DNA of 19,465 nucleotides from an uncultured Oscillospiraceae bacterium (GCA_900752285.1 CAADUW010000166.1:1-19465); one strand, 5' to 3'. Positions 1 to 9,228 are shown, numbered from the stretch's first letter. The notes: generated by a model not told the origin, from the letters alone. Program-made: numbers and translations.

Positions 1-47
1 AAGTGCAAAACGCAGACCCTTTGCACTTTGCACTTTCGCACTTTCAC
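1..47. repeat. Inverted repeat and short tandem TTTGCAC-like repeats
   Basis: Positions 1-9 (AAGTGCAAA) and 20-28 (TTTGCACTT) form a perfect 9-bp inverted repeat with a 10-nt loop. From position 20 the heptamer TTTGCAC occurs twice in a row, followed by TTTCGCAC and TTTCAC. The stretch lies just upstream of a coupling-protein gene that has lost its 5' part. It could therefore be the end of an inserted element or recombination debris, but this is inference because nothing upstream is visible. No gene is supported in 1-124. Confidence 0.5.
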
Positions 48-124
48 GATAATTTGCGTCAATAACTCAAAAAAGCACTTGACAAAACGCTTCATGGGGC
101 ACGCCCGCGGACATTGCCCCCTAT

Positions 125-1555
125 ATGGACCCGGATTTCTTCCAGAATATCCCCATGACCCAGACGGAGCGTATCACCATGGCAAGCAGACCCAAGGAAC
201 CCAAGTACGCCCGGAACAAGAACATTCTGGTCATCGGCGGCTCCGGCAGCGGCAAGACCCGGTTCTTTTGCAAACCATCTCTTTTGCAGGCCCACAGCTC
301 CTATGTGGTCACGGACCCAAAAGGCACGCTGCTCCCGGAAATCGGCACCTTCCTGGTACGAAAGCACTACAGAATCAAGTGTCTGAATCTTATCAACTTC
401 CAAAAGTCCATGAGATACAATCCATTATCCTATATCCGTTCTGAAAAAGATATTTTGAAGCTGGTAAACGCCCTGATTATGAACACCAAGGGCGAAGGTG
501 AAAAATCTTCGGAAGATTTCTGGGTCAAGGCGGAACGTCTCTACTACTCCGCGCTGATCGGCTACATTTGGTACGAGGCCCCGGAGGAGGAGCGGAATTT
601 CACAATGCTGTTGGATCTGATCAACGCCAGCGAGGCCCGGGAGAATGACGAAAACTACCAAAGTCCCGTGGATATTCTCTTTGCTAAGCTGGCGGAAAAG
701 GAGCCGGACCATTTTGCTGTGAGGCAGTACCGCAAATTCAAGATGGCGGCGGGCAAGACCTTAAAATCTATTTTAGTGAGCTGCGGCGCACGCCTGGCTT
801 CCTTTGACATAAAAGAACTCCGGGACCTTATGGAAACGGACGAGCTGGAGCTGGATACCCTGGGCGACGAGAAAACGGCGCTGTTTGTGATCCTTTCGGA
901 TACGGACAGCACCTTTAATTTCGTAGCCGCTCTGATGTACAGCCAGCTTTTCAATCTGCTCTGTGACAAAGCCGACGATCTCTACGGCGGGCGGCTGCCC
1001 GTCCATGTCCGGCTGATCTTAGACGAGTTTGCCAATATTGGCCAGATCCCGAACTTTGACAAGCTCATAGCCACCATCCGAAGCCGGGAAATCTCGGCTT
1101 CTATTATTTTGCAGTCCCAGAGCCAGCTAAAGACCATCTATAAGGACGCGGCGGATACCATCGCAGGTAACTGTGACAGCACCTTGTTTTTGGGAGGCAA
1201 GGAGAAATCCACGCTGAAGGAGATTTCGGAGCTGCTGGGAAAGGAAACCATTGACCTTTCCAACCAGTCCGAAAACCGCGGCAGTCAGGTATCCTATGGC
1301 CTCAGTTATCAGAAATTAGGAAAGGAGTTGATGTCCCAAGACGAATTAGCAGTAATGGACGGCGGCAAGTGTATCTATATGCTGCGGGGCGTTCGGCCGT
1401 TTCTTTCGGAGAAATACGACCTGACCAAGCATCCGAACTACAAATACACCGCCGATGCCGACCCCAAGAATCGATTTGATATGGAACGGTACATGAAAAG
1501 GAGGCCTGTGGTAAAGCCCACAGATGCCTTTGAGGTGTACGAAATCAATCTATAA
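125..1555 (+). CDS. VirD4/TraG-like type IV coupling ATPase, N-terminally truncated
   Basis: This is the coupling protein that brings the relaxosome and DNA to the conjugative channel. The 476 residues include a Walker A GGSGSGKT (38-45) and a Walker B LILDEFANIG with D300 and E301, followed by the family's IILQSQSQLK segment. Family members in Tn1549-like elements are about 600 residues, with N-terminal membrane helices and a WGTP-DI linker before MDPDFFQNIP. Here the linker codons are still readable in frame upstream of the ATG (TGG GGC ACG CCC from 95), but a TGA lies in frame at 80-82 and no membrane segment precedes it. No Shine-Dalgarno sequence is visible before ATG125, so this start is only the first available one. 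The gene is probably 5'-broken or rearranged. It leads the operon, 23 nt before the Maff2 gene. The family call is firm; function is uncertain. Confidence 0.88.
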   Translation: MDPDFFQNIPMTQTERITMASRPKEPKYARNKNILVIGGSGSGKTRFFCKPSLLQAHSSYVVTDPKGTLLPEIGTFLVRKHYRIKCLNLINFQKSMRYNPLSYIRSEKDILKLVNALIMNTKGEGEKSSEDFWVKAERLYYSALIGYIWYEAPEEERNFTMLLDLINASEARENDENYQSPVDILFAKLAEKEPDHFAVRQYRKFKMAAGKTLKSILVSCGARLASFDIKELRDLMETDELELDTLGDEKTALFVILSDTDSTFNFVAALMYSQLFNLLCDKADDLYGGRLPVHVRLILDEFANIGQIPNFDKLIATIRSREISASIILQSQSQLKTIYKDAADTIAGNCDSTLFLGGKEKSTLKEISELLGKETIDLSNQSENRGSQVSYGLSYQKLGKELMSQDELAVMDGGKCIYMLRGVRPFLSEKYDLTKHPNYKYTADADPKNRFDMERYMKRRPVVKPTDAFEVYEINL

Positions 1556-1578
1556 ACAACTTTAGGAGGATATTTTGA

Positions 1579-1794
1579 ATGGCATTTTTCAACAGCGCAG
1601 TAGGCGTTCTGCAAACCCTGGTAGTCGCCCTGGGCGCAGGTCTGGGTATCTGGGGCGTTATCAATCTTCTGGAAGGCTACGGTCAGGACAACCCTGCTTC
1701 CAAGTCGCAAGGAATGAAACAGTTGATGGCCGGCGGCGGTGTCGCCCTCATCGGCACCACCCTGGTGCCCCTGCTGACCGGTTTGTTCGGATAA
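1579..1794 (+). CDS. Maff2 family small membrane protein
   Basis: A 71-residue hydrophobic protein with two predicted membrane helices, about residues 7-30 and 48-70, joined by a polar loop containing GYGQDNPASKSQG. It matches the Maff2 family, found at this position in Tn1549-like conjugative elements between the coupling ATPase and the VirB6-like protein. Its size and two-helix shape recall VirB2/TrbC pilin subunits, but that role is inference. The start is well supported: AGGAGG lies 9 nt before the ATG. An overlapping reading frame starting at 1575 is a shadow. Confidence 0.85.
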   Translation: MAFFNSAVGVLQTLVVALGAGLGIWGVINLLEGYGQDNPASKSQGMKQLMAGGGVALIGTTLVPLLTGLFG

Positions 1795-1817
1795 GCCGCT
1801 GAAAGCCTGATTCGCTT

Positions 1818-2687
1818 ATGGGCGGTATTCTTGACAAACTGGACCAGTGGCTCCGTGGGCTGCTGACAGAGGGCATCAAGGGGAATTTAACAGGAATGTT
1901 CGATTCCGTCAATACCAAAGTAGGCGAGATTGCGGGAGAAGTGGGAAAGACGCCCCAGGGCTGGAACGGGAGCGTCTTTTCCATGATCCAGAATCTTTCC
2001 GAAACGGTCATTGTCCCCATTGCCGGGGTGATCCTCACCTTTGTCATGTGTGTGGAGCTGATCCAGATGGTCACGGAGCGAAACAATCTCCACGATATTG
2101 ATACCTGGATGTTTTTCAAATGGGTATTCAAGACCTTCTGTGCCGTGCTGATCGTCACCAACACCTGGAACATCGTCATGGGAATATTCGATGCGGCGCA
2201 GAGCGTGGTCAACGGCAGCGCCGGGGTGATTATCGGCAATACCTCTGTGGATATCAGCGGCGTGCTGGGAAATCTGGATGCCCAGATGGAAGCCCTGGAA
2301 ACAGGAGAGCTATTCGGGCTGTGGTTCCAGTCCATATTCGTAGGGCTGACCATGAACATCCTGTCCATCTGCATTATGCTGGTGGTCTACGGCAGGATGA
2401 TTGAGGTGTACCTGACCGCCTCGGTGGGGCCCATTCCTCTTGCCACCATGACCAACCGGGATTGGGGACATACGGGACAAAACTATTTGCGTTCCCTGTT
2501 TGCCCTGGGCTTCCAGGCGTTTCTGATTATGGTGTGTGTTGGCATTTATTCTGTGCTGGTGCAGAACATCGGCGTGGGAAGCAACGTGTCCGCCGCCATC
2601 TGGGCCTGCATGGGGTATACGGTGCTGCTGTGCTTTGCCCTGTTCAAAACAGGAAGCCTGTCAAAATCTCTATTCGGAGCCCATTAA
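1818..2687 (+). CDS. VirB6/TrbL-like conjugal transfer membrane protein (CD1112 family)
   Basis: A 289-residue polytopic membrane protein. An amphipathic N-terminus (MGGILDKLDQWLRG) is followed by roughly six hydrophobic segments (about residues 58-80, 100-122, 128-150, 170-200, 215-250 and 258-280). The order and sequence style match the CD1112-type VirB6/TrbL proteins of Clostridial ICEs, thought to form the inner-membrane part of the transfer channel. It starts 23 nt after the Maff2 stop with only a weak ribosome binding site, suggesting translational coupling. The PrgI-family gene follows 10 nt downstream. Confidence 0.88.
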   Translation: MGGILDKLDQWLRGLLTEGIKGNLTGMFDSVNTKVGEIAGEVGKTPQGWNGSVFSMIQNLSETVIVPIAGVILTFVMCVELIQMVTERNNLHDIDTWMFFKWVFKTFCAVLIVTNTWNIVMGIFDAAQSVVNGSAGVIIGNTSVDISGVLGNLDAQMEALETGELFGLWFQSIFVGLTMNILSICIMLVVYGRMIEVYLTASVGPIPLATMTNRDWGHTGQNYLRSLFALGFQAFLIMVCVGIYSVLVQNIGVGSNVSAAIWACMGYTVLLCFALFKTGSLSKSLFGAH

Positions 2688-2697
2688 GGAGGTATGT

Positions 2698-3102
2698 ATG
2701 GCCTATGTAACCATTCCCAAAGATCTGACCAAAGTAAAATCCAAGGTGCTGTTCGGCCTGACCCGGCGGCAGCTCATTTGCTTTGGAGCGGCGGTGCTTG
2801 TAGGAGTACCGCTTTTCTTTTTGCTTAAAAACAGGGTGGCTTCCAGCGCGGCCACCCTCTGCATGACCTTAATCATGCTGCCCTTCTTCCTGCTGGCGAT
2901 GTACGAGAAGCACAGCCAGCCGTTGGAGGTGATCCTGGGGCAGATGATTCAGACCATGTTCGTAAGGCCCAAGCTGCGGCCCTACGCGACCAACAATTTT
3001 TACGCCGCCGTGGCGCGGCAGATTCAAGTAGAACAGGAGGTACGAGCGATTGTCCAAAAGAGAGGAAAAGTCAGCAAAAAAGCGAAAGCTGACCGCCGCT
3101 GA
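2698..3102 (+). CDS. PrgI family transfer protein (CD1111-like)
   Basis: A 134-residue protein with two adjacent membrane helices at about residues 28-46 and 50-70, then a basic C-terminal tail rich in Lys and Arg. The motif TRRQL before the first helix and the MYEKHSQPLE segment after the second are typical of the PrgI family (VirB3-like position), which sits directly before VirB4 in Gram-positive conjugation operons. AAGGAGG at 2684-2690, 7 nt before ATG2698, fixes the start. Its last 53 nt overlap the virB4 reading frame, indicating tight coupling of the two genes. Confidence 0.88.
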   Translation: MAYVTIPKDLTKVKSKVLFGLTRRQLICFGAAVLVGVPLFFLLKNRVASSAATLCMTLIMLPFFLLAMYEKHSQPLEVILGQMIQTMFVRPKLRPYATNNFYAAVARQIQVEQEVRAIVQKRGKVSKKAKADRR

Positions 3103-5485
3103 AAAGAAAGAGATCCGGGCCATCATGGAGCGGGCCCGGGGCGACGGGAAGCCCCACACCGCCCAGGACACATTGCCGTTCCGGCAGATGTACCCGGACG
3201 GCCTGTGCGAGCTGGATGACAACACCTGGTCCAAGTGCGTCGAGTTTGAGGATGTGAATTACCAGCTTGCCCAGCCGGATCAGCAGACGGCCATCTTTGA
3301 AGGCCTCTGCGATCTGTATAATTCCCATGACAGCTCCATCGGCATGGAGATCAGCCTGCCATGTCGGCACATGAATCAGACAGATTTTCTGAAACGCATT
3401 GAGATCGCCGCCCAGGGGGACGCTTTCGACGGCATCCGGCAGCTTTATACCCAGATGCTCCGGCGGCAGCTGGAAAAGGGCAACAACGGCATTGTGAAAA
3501 CCAAGCTGCTGGTGCTGACCATCACGGAATCGGATATCCGGGCGGCCAGGGCTAGGTTTTCTCGGATCACCCTGGCCGCGTTGAACCATTTCAAGGTCAT
3601 GGGCACTCTGGCGAAGGTGCTGGATGGCCGGGAATGGCTGGAACTGCTGCACGGCATCCTGCACCCGGACGGAGAACGGTTCTCCTTTGACTGGGACTGG
3701 CTGGCACCCTCCGGCCTGCACGTCAAGGACTTTATCGCCCCCTCGGCTTTCCGTTTCGCCTCTGCCCGTCAGTTCCAGATGGGTGCCAAGTTCTGTGCGG
3801 CCTCCTTTTTGCAGATCACCGCCCCGGAAATGGATGACCGTATCCTGGCGGAGCTGCTGAATACGGAAAGCGACATGCTTTTGAGCATCCACATCCGCAG
3901 CATGGACCAGACGGAGGCCATCAAGACCGTCAAGCGGAAGATCACTGACATTGACGGTATGAAGATCGATGCCCAGAAGCGGGCTGTCCGGGAAGGGTTC
4001 GATATGGATATTGTCCCCACAGATATTGCCACCTACGCCGTGGAGGCGAAGAACATTCTCCGGGACCTGCAGAGCCGGAATGAACGGATGTTTCTGGTCA
4101 CATTCCTGGTGGTGAACATGGCGGACAGCAAACGGAAGCTGGACAACGACATTGCCCGGGCAGTCAGCGTCGCCCAGCAGTACAACTGCCAGTTTACCTG
4201 GCTGGACTTCCAGCAGGAGCAGGGCTTTGTGTCGGCACTGCCCCTGGGGGTCAACCAGATTCACATTCAACGGGGGCTTACCACCTCCGCCGTTTCCATA
4301 CTCATGCCCTTTACCACCCAGGAGATATTCCAGGGCGGGGACGCGCTGTACTACGGAATCAACGCCAGCTCTGGCAATATGATCCTAGCAGACCGGAAGC
4401 AGAACAAAACACCCAATGGCCTGATTTTAGGCACCACCGGCAGCGGCAAGTCCTTCTCCGCCAAGCGGGAGATTCTGAATGTGTTCCTTGTGACAAAGGA
4501 TGATATTTTGATTTGTGACCCGGAATCGGAGTATTTCCCCCTGGTGGAGCGATTGGGCGGGCAGGTCATTCGGCTGACCCCATCCGGCAGCGGTGGAGGC
4601 AGAAGTTATTACCTGAATCCCTTGGATATCAACCTGAACTATTCCGAGGATGACAACCCGCTGGCACTGAAATCCGATTTTATTCTGTCCTTCTGTGAGG
4701 TTGCAGCGGGAGATAAGTTTGGACTGACGCCGGTGGAGAAAACCGTCATTGACCGCTCTTTACGCAAGGTATACCGGAATTATCTGGCAGACCCCAGACC
4801 GGAGAATATGCCCATTCTGGAAGATCTGTGGGATGAGATCCGCACCCAGCCGGAGCCAGAAGCCCAGCGGGTCAGTTCCGCCCTGGAACTGTATGTCCAC
4901 GGCAGCCTGAATGTATTCAACCACCGGACCAACGTGGATATCAACAATCGGCTGGTGTGCTTCGATATCAAGTCCCTGGGCAAGCAGCTGAAAAGCCTGG
5001 GAATGCTGGTCATTCAGGACCAGGTGTGGAACCGGGTGACAGTGAACCGAAGCGAAGGAAAGGCCACCCGGTACTATGTAGACGAATTCCACCTGCTTCT
5101 TCATGGAGAAGTTGCCTCCTGGAGCGTGGAGATCTGGAAGCGGTTTCGGAAATGGGGCGGCATTCCCACCGGAATCACCCAGAATGTTAAGGATCTACTG
5201 AGTTCCCCGGAAATTGAAAACATTCTGGAAAACAGCGATTTTATTTACCTGCTGAATCAGGCCAGCGGTGACAGAGCCATTCTCTGCGAGCGCCTGAATA
5301 TTTCTGCCAAACAGGCGGCCCACATCAGCAACGCTCCGCCGGGAGAAGGACTGCTGTTCTTTGACAATGTGATCCTGCCTTTCGTGGATCACTTCCCAAC
5401 GGATAACGAGCTTTACAGTATTATGACAACCAAGCCCAGCGAGGTGGCGCAATATCAGACTACCCAGGAAGGAGGCAATCCATGA
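3050..5485 (+). CDS. VirB4-like conjugal transfer ATPase (CD1110 family)
   Basis: The motor ATPase of the type IV secretion channel, 811 residues. The N-terminal half (about 1-430) is the VirB4 channel-binding domain. The C-terminal half is a RecA-like ATPase with Walker A GTTGSGKS (461-468), the ICDPESEY segment shortly after, and Walker B YYVDEFHLLL with D678 and E679. The chosen start is TTG3050: AGGAGG at 3035-3040 lies 9 nt before it, and no ATG is nearby. This places the start 53 nt inside the PrgI gene. The stop codon overlaps the next start as ATGA, so the adhesin gene is coupled to virB4. The long open frame on the opposite strand (3071-4270) is only a shadow. Confidence 0.95.
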   Translation: MSKREEKSAKKRKLTAAEKKEIRAIMERARGDGKPHTAQDTLPFRQMYPDGLCELDDNTWSKCVEFEDVNYQLAQPDQQTAIFEGLCDLYNSHDSSIGMEISLPCRHMNQTDFLKRIEIAAQGDAFDGIRQLYTQMLRRQLEKGNNGIVKTKLLVLTITESDIRAARARFSRITLAALNHFKVMGTLAKVLDGREWLELLHGILHPDGERFSFDWDWLAPSGLHVKDFIAPSAFRFASARQFQMGAKFCAASFLQITAPEMDDRILAELLNTESDMLLSIHIRSMDQTEAIKTVKRKITDIDGMKIDAQKRAVREGFDMDIVPTDIATYAVEAKNILRDLQSRNERMFLVTFLVVNMADSKRKLDNDIARAVSVAQQYNCQFTWLDFQQEQGFVSALPLGVNQIHIQRGLTTSAVSILMPFTTQEIFQGGDALYYGINASSGNMILADRKQNKTPNGLILGTTGSGKSFSAKREILNVFLVTKDDILICDPESEYFPLVERLGGQVIRLTPSGSGGGRSYYLNPLDINLNYSEDDNPLALKSDFILSFCEVAAGDKFGLTPVEKTVIDRSLRKVYRNYLADPRPENMPILEDLWDEIRTQPEPEAQRVSSALELYVHGSLNVFNHRTNVDINNRLVCFDIKSLGKQLKSLGMLVIQDQVWNRVTVNRSEGKATRYYVDEFHLLLHGEVASWSVEIWKRFRKWGGIPTGITQNVKDLLSSPEIENILENSDFIYLLNQASGDRAILCERLNISAKQAAHISNAPPGEGLLFFDNVILPFVDHFPTDNELYSIMTTKPSEVAQYQTTQEGGNP

Positions 5486-8400
5486 GATTTACAAAACGGC
5501 TGCTATGTTTGCTGCTGGCGGTGATGCTGGTTTTCAGTGTTCCGCTGGGAGCTATGGCAGAGGCACCGCCGGAGGAGAAAGAAGTACCGGAAGCAAGTGA
5601 AACTATGGAAGCAACGGAGGCGGTAGTGGAAACTACGGCACCGGAAGAAACAGAAGAAGCTACGGAGCCTTCCACAGAGGAACCTGCGGAAGATTCCACA
5701 GAGGAAACGGAGGCCCCAGCGGAGGACACCACGGACGAATCGAAAGATAACCGTCTTCTGGGTGCCGAAGCCTACGCCTCTACGCAAAAAAGTATCATGC
5801 TGTTCGATTTTGCGGACAACGGCGACTACACTACCCGGCTGAACTACCAGGTATCCTGCGCCTATAAACCCAACGGCAGCGGCACGACCCGGACAGCCTA
5901 TGTCAAGAACATGGGCTGGCACTTTGCGAGGTACGGCGGTGTTGCCCATGCGGATGAACCGCTGTACTGCATTGAGCCTTGGCGCAATTATGCGGCCAGC
6001 ACCAGCGGCAATTCCGTGGACCGGGATGTAACATTGAATGGAAGCGGCAGTACAACCGGAAGCAACGTCTGGTATTCGCTGCCCTCCGCTCGGCGGGAGG
6101 CTATCGGCCTTATTCTTCTCTACAGTGACCAACAGTGGAACCACTCCATCAGTGTCACGACTACAAAAAAGGACAGCAACCCCAATGTGCCACTGCGGGT
6201 AGCAACGCAAATTCTGATCTATGAAATCGTCTGCGGCCTGCGTGACCCAAATAGTTTTAAGAGGAACAGCACCAACGAGTGCGGAACCTCCGGAGATGTG
6301 TTCTACAATGCCGCTTTGGCCTCGGTGTCTGGGTTTACCTCCTGCTACAATAGTCTGGTATCCGCAATCCAGTCCGCGAAGAAAATCCCCAGCTTTTGCG
6401 GCAGTTCCAGCAGCAGCGCACCCACGATTCAGCTCTCCGGGGATACCGGAAGTGCTTATGATTCCAACGGAGTCCTGCCCAATTTCAGCTTTTCCAACGG
6501 GAACGGAGCCAGTTTTTCCAAGAGCGGCAATACGCTGAACATTACCAAAACCGGGGATATTTCCGAATCTACTGTGTTCACTACGACCCGGTATCTGCCC
6601 TCGGCATCCAATTCCAGCTACAATATTTGGTATATGTCGGGGTCAAGTTATCAGACGACCATTTCTTTGTGCAACGCCGGAAGCAGCGGGTTGAATGCCT
6701 ATTTCAAGATTAAGGCACCCTCCCTGGGGAATATCAGCCTGACGAAAACCACAGAGGACGGCAAGAATCTGTCTGGCTGGCAGTTCGGCATCTACAGCAA
6801 TGCCACCTGCACCAATCTGGTGTCCGGGCCGTACACTACCAATTCCAGCGGCAAGCTGTCTGTAACGGGGCTAAATGCCGGGACCTATTATGTCAAGGAA
6901 TTGGGCAATACGGATTCCGGTCTAGATACGCTCTACAGCTGTGCTAGCACCAATCCCCAGAAGGTCACGATTGTCTCCGGGCAGACCGCTTCTGTGAGCT
7001 TTTACAACAAGAGAAACACCGGAAGTGTCCAACTAATGAAGAAAACCAATACAGGTGAAAATCTGGGTGGTTGGAAGATTGGCCTGTACACGGATTCTGC
7101 CTGCACCAACTCTGTTTCCGGCTCTCCATTCACCACCGGGGCAGATGGCACGGTTACGGTTTCGGATTTGCAGAAAGGAACCTACTACGCCAAAGAGATT
7201 TCCACAAATGACCCCTATTGGGAATTTGACACCGCCGTGAAGTCTGTAACGGTTGCCATTAGCAAGACCGCAGAAGTCACCTTCACCAACACCCACTATG
7301 GGCGCATCGAAATCCGCAAGACCACCAACACCGGCAATCAGCTTGGTGGTTGGACATTCCGGGTGAGAGATTCCGAGGGCAATTCCTACGGAGACTTCAC
7401 CACCGATGAAAACGGATATGCCTGCACCCAAAATCTTCCGTTAGGGTGGTACACGGTTGTGGAGTTACCCACGGAGGATAATTATTGGCTGACCGAGCTG
7501 GGTTTCCATGATGTGACCGTGAAAGCCGGTGAAACCACCGTGGACACTTGGCTCAATAAGGAGCAGGGGTTAGTCTGGTTCTACAAAAAGACCAACACCG
7601 GGCAGTCCGTGGAAGGCTGGCATATTACGGTCTATTCGGACGAAGCCTGCACTCAGAAGGTCGGCACCCTTATCACCAATGCCGACGGTAAGGCGGGCTA
7701 TTACCTTGACCCCGGCACCTACTGGGCGAAGGAAACCGGCGACGAGCATGGGCGATTTGAGGACGAATACTGGATGGTAGATGAAACGATCCACAAGTTT
7801 GAAATCAAGCCCCATGAGGATGTGTCTATCACCTTTACCAATGTCCAGTATGGCAGGCTGAAAATTTCCAAAACCGTGGAGGGCGGCGGTTCTGTGGAGG
7901 GTTGGCAGTTCAAAATTACAGATGCCGAAGGAAAGGATCTGGACGGTTCTCCCTTCGCCAGCAACAAGGACGGTATTATTCTGACCGGGAATCTGCTGCC
8001 CGGACAGTACACGGTAGAAGAACTGCTTCCCGAAAACAGTCTTTACCAATGCGTCAGTGAAGATCCACAGACTGTCACCGTAAAACAGGGTGAGATCGCC
8101 GAAGTATCGTTCGTCAACGCTCTGCGAACCGGCAAGGTGACTGTGGAGAAGATCGACATTACCGGCAGCCCTTTGGCAGGGGCAACATTTCGGCTGGAAT
8201 GGAGTGAGGACGGTTCTCTCTGGCATCCCGTGACCTACTCCGAAACCATTGTCCGGGGCGGTTGCTCCAATTCTGATGTAACGGACGGGAGCCTGACCAC
8301 CAGGACGGACGGACTGCTGGAATGGGACAACCTCTATCCGGGACTACAGTACCGCCTGACGGAAACCAAAGCCCCGGAGGGCTTTAAGCTGCTCACGGAG

Positions 8401-8583
8401 GCGGCGTTTACTGGCACGCTTCCCACGGATACGCTGTCCGTAGAGTTGACCGTTGTCAACGCCCGCACCTTTACCATGCCGGAAACAGGTGCGGTATCCG
8501 GGGCCGTTCTTCGGGTGCTTGGGTTGGCTGCAGCTATCAGCTGCCTTTGTATGCTTTCTGTTCTATCCAGAAAAAGGCATTGA
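5482..8583 (+). CDS. Thioester-domain adhesin with six Cna_B/SpaA repeats, MPETG-anchored
   Basis: A 1033-residue surface protein. In order: signal peptide (1-27), an acidic Glu/Thr/Pro-rich stretch (28-90), a thioester domain (about 100-310), a Ser/Asn-rich linker, six Cna_B/SpaA-type domains (from about residue 410 to 1000), and a sorting signal MPETG with hydrophobic helix and RKRH tail. The thioester domain has the Cys-Gln pair: Cys163 in YCIEP and Gln243 in ATQILIYE. Such bonds let adhesins couple covalently to host or cell targets. The Cna_B domains begin with a Lys in motifs such as KKTNTG and carry a Glu in YYVKEL-like motifs, fitting intramolecular isopeptide bonds. Start: GAAGGAGG just before ATG5482, overlapping the virB4 stop. 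It is probably a pilus-tip or mating-contact adhesin; the actual target is unknown. Confidence 0.9.
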   Translation: MRFTKRLLCLLLAVMLVFSVPLGAMAEAPPEEKEVPEASETMEATEAVVETTAPEETEEATEPSTEEPAEDSTEETEAPAEDTTDESKDNRLLGAEAYASTQKSIMLFDFADNGDYTTRLNYQVSCAYKPNGSGTTRTAYVKNMGWHFARYGGVAHADEPLYCIEPWRNYAASTSGNSVDRDVTLNGSGSTTGSNVWYSLPSARREAIGLILLYSDQQWNHSISVTTTKKDSNPNVPLRVATQILIYEIVCGLRDPNSFKRNSTNECGTSGDVFYNAALASVSGFTSCYNSLVSAIQSAKKIPSFCGSSSSSAPTIQLSGDTGSAYDSNGVLPNFSFSNGNGASFSKSGNTLNITKTGDISESTVFTTTRYLPSASNSSYNIWYMSGSSYQTTISLCNAGSSGLNAYFKIKAPSLGNISLTKTTEDGKNLSGWQFGIYSNATCTNLVSGPYTTNSSGKLSVTGLNAGTYYVKELGNTDSGLDTLYSCASTNPQKVTIVSGQTASVSFYNKRNTGSVQLMKKTNTGENLGGWKIGLYTDSACTNSVSGSPFTTGADGTVTVSDLQKGTYYAKEISTNDPYWEFDTAVKSVTVAISKTAEVTFTNTHYGRIEIRKTTNTGNQLGGWTFRVRDSEGNSYGDFTTDENGYACTQNLPLGWYTVVELPTEDNYWLTELGFHDVTVKAGETTVDTWLNKEQGLVWFYKKTNTGQSVEGWHITVYSDEACTQKVGTLITNADGKAGYYLDPGTYWAKETGDEHGRFEDEYWMVDETIHKFEIKPHEDVSITFTNVQYGRLKISKTVEGGGSVEGWQFKITDAEGKDLDGSPFASNKDGIILTGNLLPGQYTVEELLPENSLYQCVSEDPQTVTVKQGEIAEVSFVNALRTGKVTVEKIDITGSPLAGATFRLEWSEDGSLWHPVTYSETIVRGGCSNSDVTDGSLTTRTDGLLEWDNLYPGLQYRLTETKAPEGFKLLTEAAFTGTLPTDTLSVELTVVNARTFTMPETGAVSGAVLRVLGLAAAISCLCMLSVLSRKRH

Positions 8584-8587
8584 GAAA

Positions 8588-8610
8588 GCCGGAAGCAAAC
8601 CGCTTCCGGC
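8588..8610 (-). terminator. Hairpin terminator for the toxin gene (minus strand)
   Basis: GCCGGAAGC and GCTTCCGGC form a perfect 9-bp stem with a 5-nt loop, 5 nt after the toxin stop codon on the minus strand. It is followed by TTTCTC in that direction. It also lies 4 nt after the adhesin stop on the plus strand, where no T-run follows. It therefore looks mainly like the toxin terminator and may also slow or stabilise the convergent adhesin transcript. Confidence 0.7.
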
Positions 8611-8615
8611 AAAAG

Positions 8616-9182
8616 TCATATGGACTGATACTGATTGCAGGCATCTTCCAATCTTGAAAAGTTACAGTACATAGGATAAACCTTTCCCGTTTCTTTCTGT
8701 TCCCTGTAAATCTGGGTGACTTTAGAAAGGATGCCATCCTGTATTTTCTGGCAAAATCTGTATTCCTTTTCAAGTAGATCCGCATATTTCTGATCTTCCA
8801 GCTTTGCAAATTCAATTCGGCTGTACAAACCATCGGCAACAGGGATCATCTTCTTTAGATCCAATGCGGCGAATATTTGCAGCGCATCGGTTTCAGAGAT
8901 AGATTTGTAAATATCCCGCTTGCGAAGTTCCGCCTTGGGCACCTGCTCATAAATCAGATAATGTGCGGGGCCCACGTTTTTCCACTTTGCGTGTTTGGAC
9001 TTTCCAGAGGTTAAAGGAATGAAGTAAGTATATGTATCGATTATAACGAGGATGCCGAGAAACGGCTTTTGCGTATAGTCTTTTTCCTGCGTAAACTGCA
9101 CTTCCGGCTCTATGGTGTTTAGGTACTGCAAATAGCGTGTATCCACGTTATAGAAGCCTAAATTATCAAATCTTACAGTCAT
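8616..9182 (-). CDS. ToxN/AbiQ-like type III toxin endoribonuclease
   Basis: A 188-residue protein with the ToxN/AbiQ fold signature. The N-terminal part reads FYNVDTRYLQYL; then come KPFLGILV (39-46), the basic active-site segment PLTSGKSKHAKW (56-67), LKKMIPV with a following acidic strand (109-125), and CNFSRLE near the C-terminus (173-179). In this family the Thr-Ser-x-Lys region forms part of the RNA-cleaving site, and an RNA pseudoknot made from upstream repeats inhibits the enzyme. The start ATG9182 follows GAGAGG at normal spacing. An open frame continues upstream to 9311, but it runs through the terminator and RNA repeats, so it is not the start. Length is close to ToxN (about 170 residues). 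The gene is antisense to the surrounding transfer genes. The likely role is phage defence by abortive infection, ICE stabilisation, or both. Confidence 0.93.
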   Translation of the reverse strand: MTVRFDNLGFYNVDTRYLQYLNTIEPEVQFTQEKDYTQKPFLGILVIIDTYTYFIPLTSGKSKHAKWKNVGPAHYLIYEQVPKAELRKRDIYKSISETDALQIFAALDLKKMIPVADGLYSRIEFAKLEDQKYADLLEKEYRFCQKIQDGILSKVTQIYREQKETGKVYPMYCNFSRLEDACNQYQSI

Positions 9183-9198
9183 TTCTTTGTTTCCTCTC

Positions 9199-9228
9199 AA
9201 AAAAACGGAGGGACCTAAATCCCTCCGT
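9199..9228 (-). terminator. Intrinsic terminator between antitoxin RNA and toxin
   Basis: ACGGAGGGA and TCCCTCCGT make a perfect 9-bp stem with a 6-nt loop, followed on the minus strand by seven T. It sits between the repeats and the toxin gene, 17 nt before the toxin ATG. In type III systems this terminator lets most transcripts stop after the antitoxin, so that RNA exceeds toxin mRNA. Confidence 0.92.

Noticed and set aside
3071..4270. Long antisense open frame opposite virB4 (399 codons)
   Set aside because: It mirrors a strongly conserved ATPase gene with GC-rich third positions, has no family features and no ribosome site.
8588..8610. Plus-strand terminator for the adhesin gene
   Set aside because: The hairpin is followed by AAAAG, not a T-run, on the plus strand; it fits better as the toxin terminator on the minus strand.
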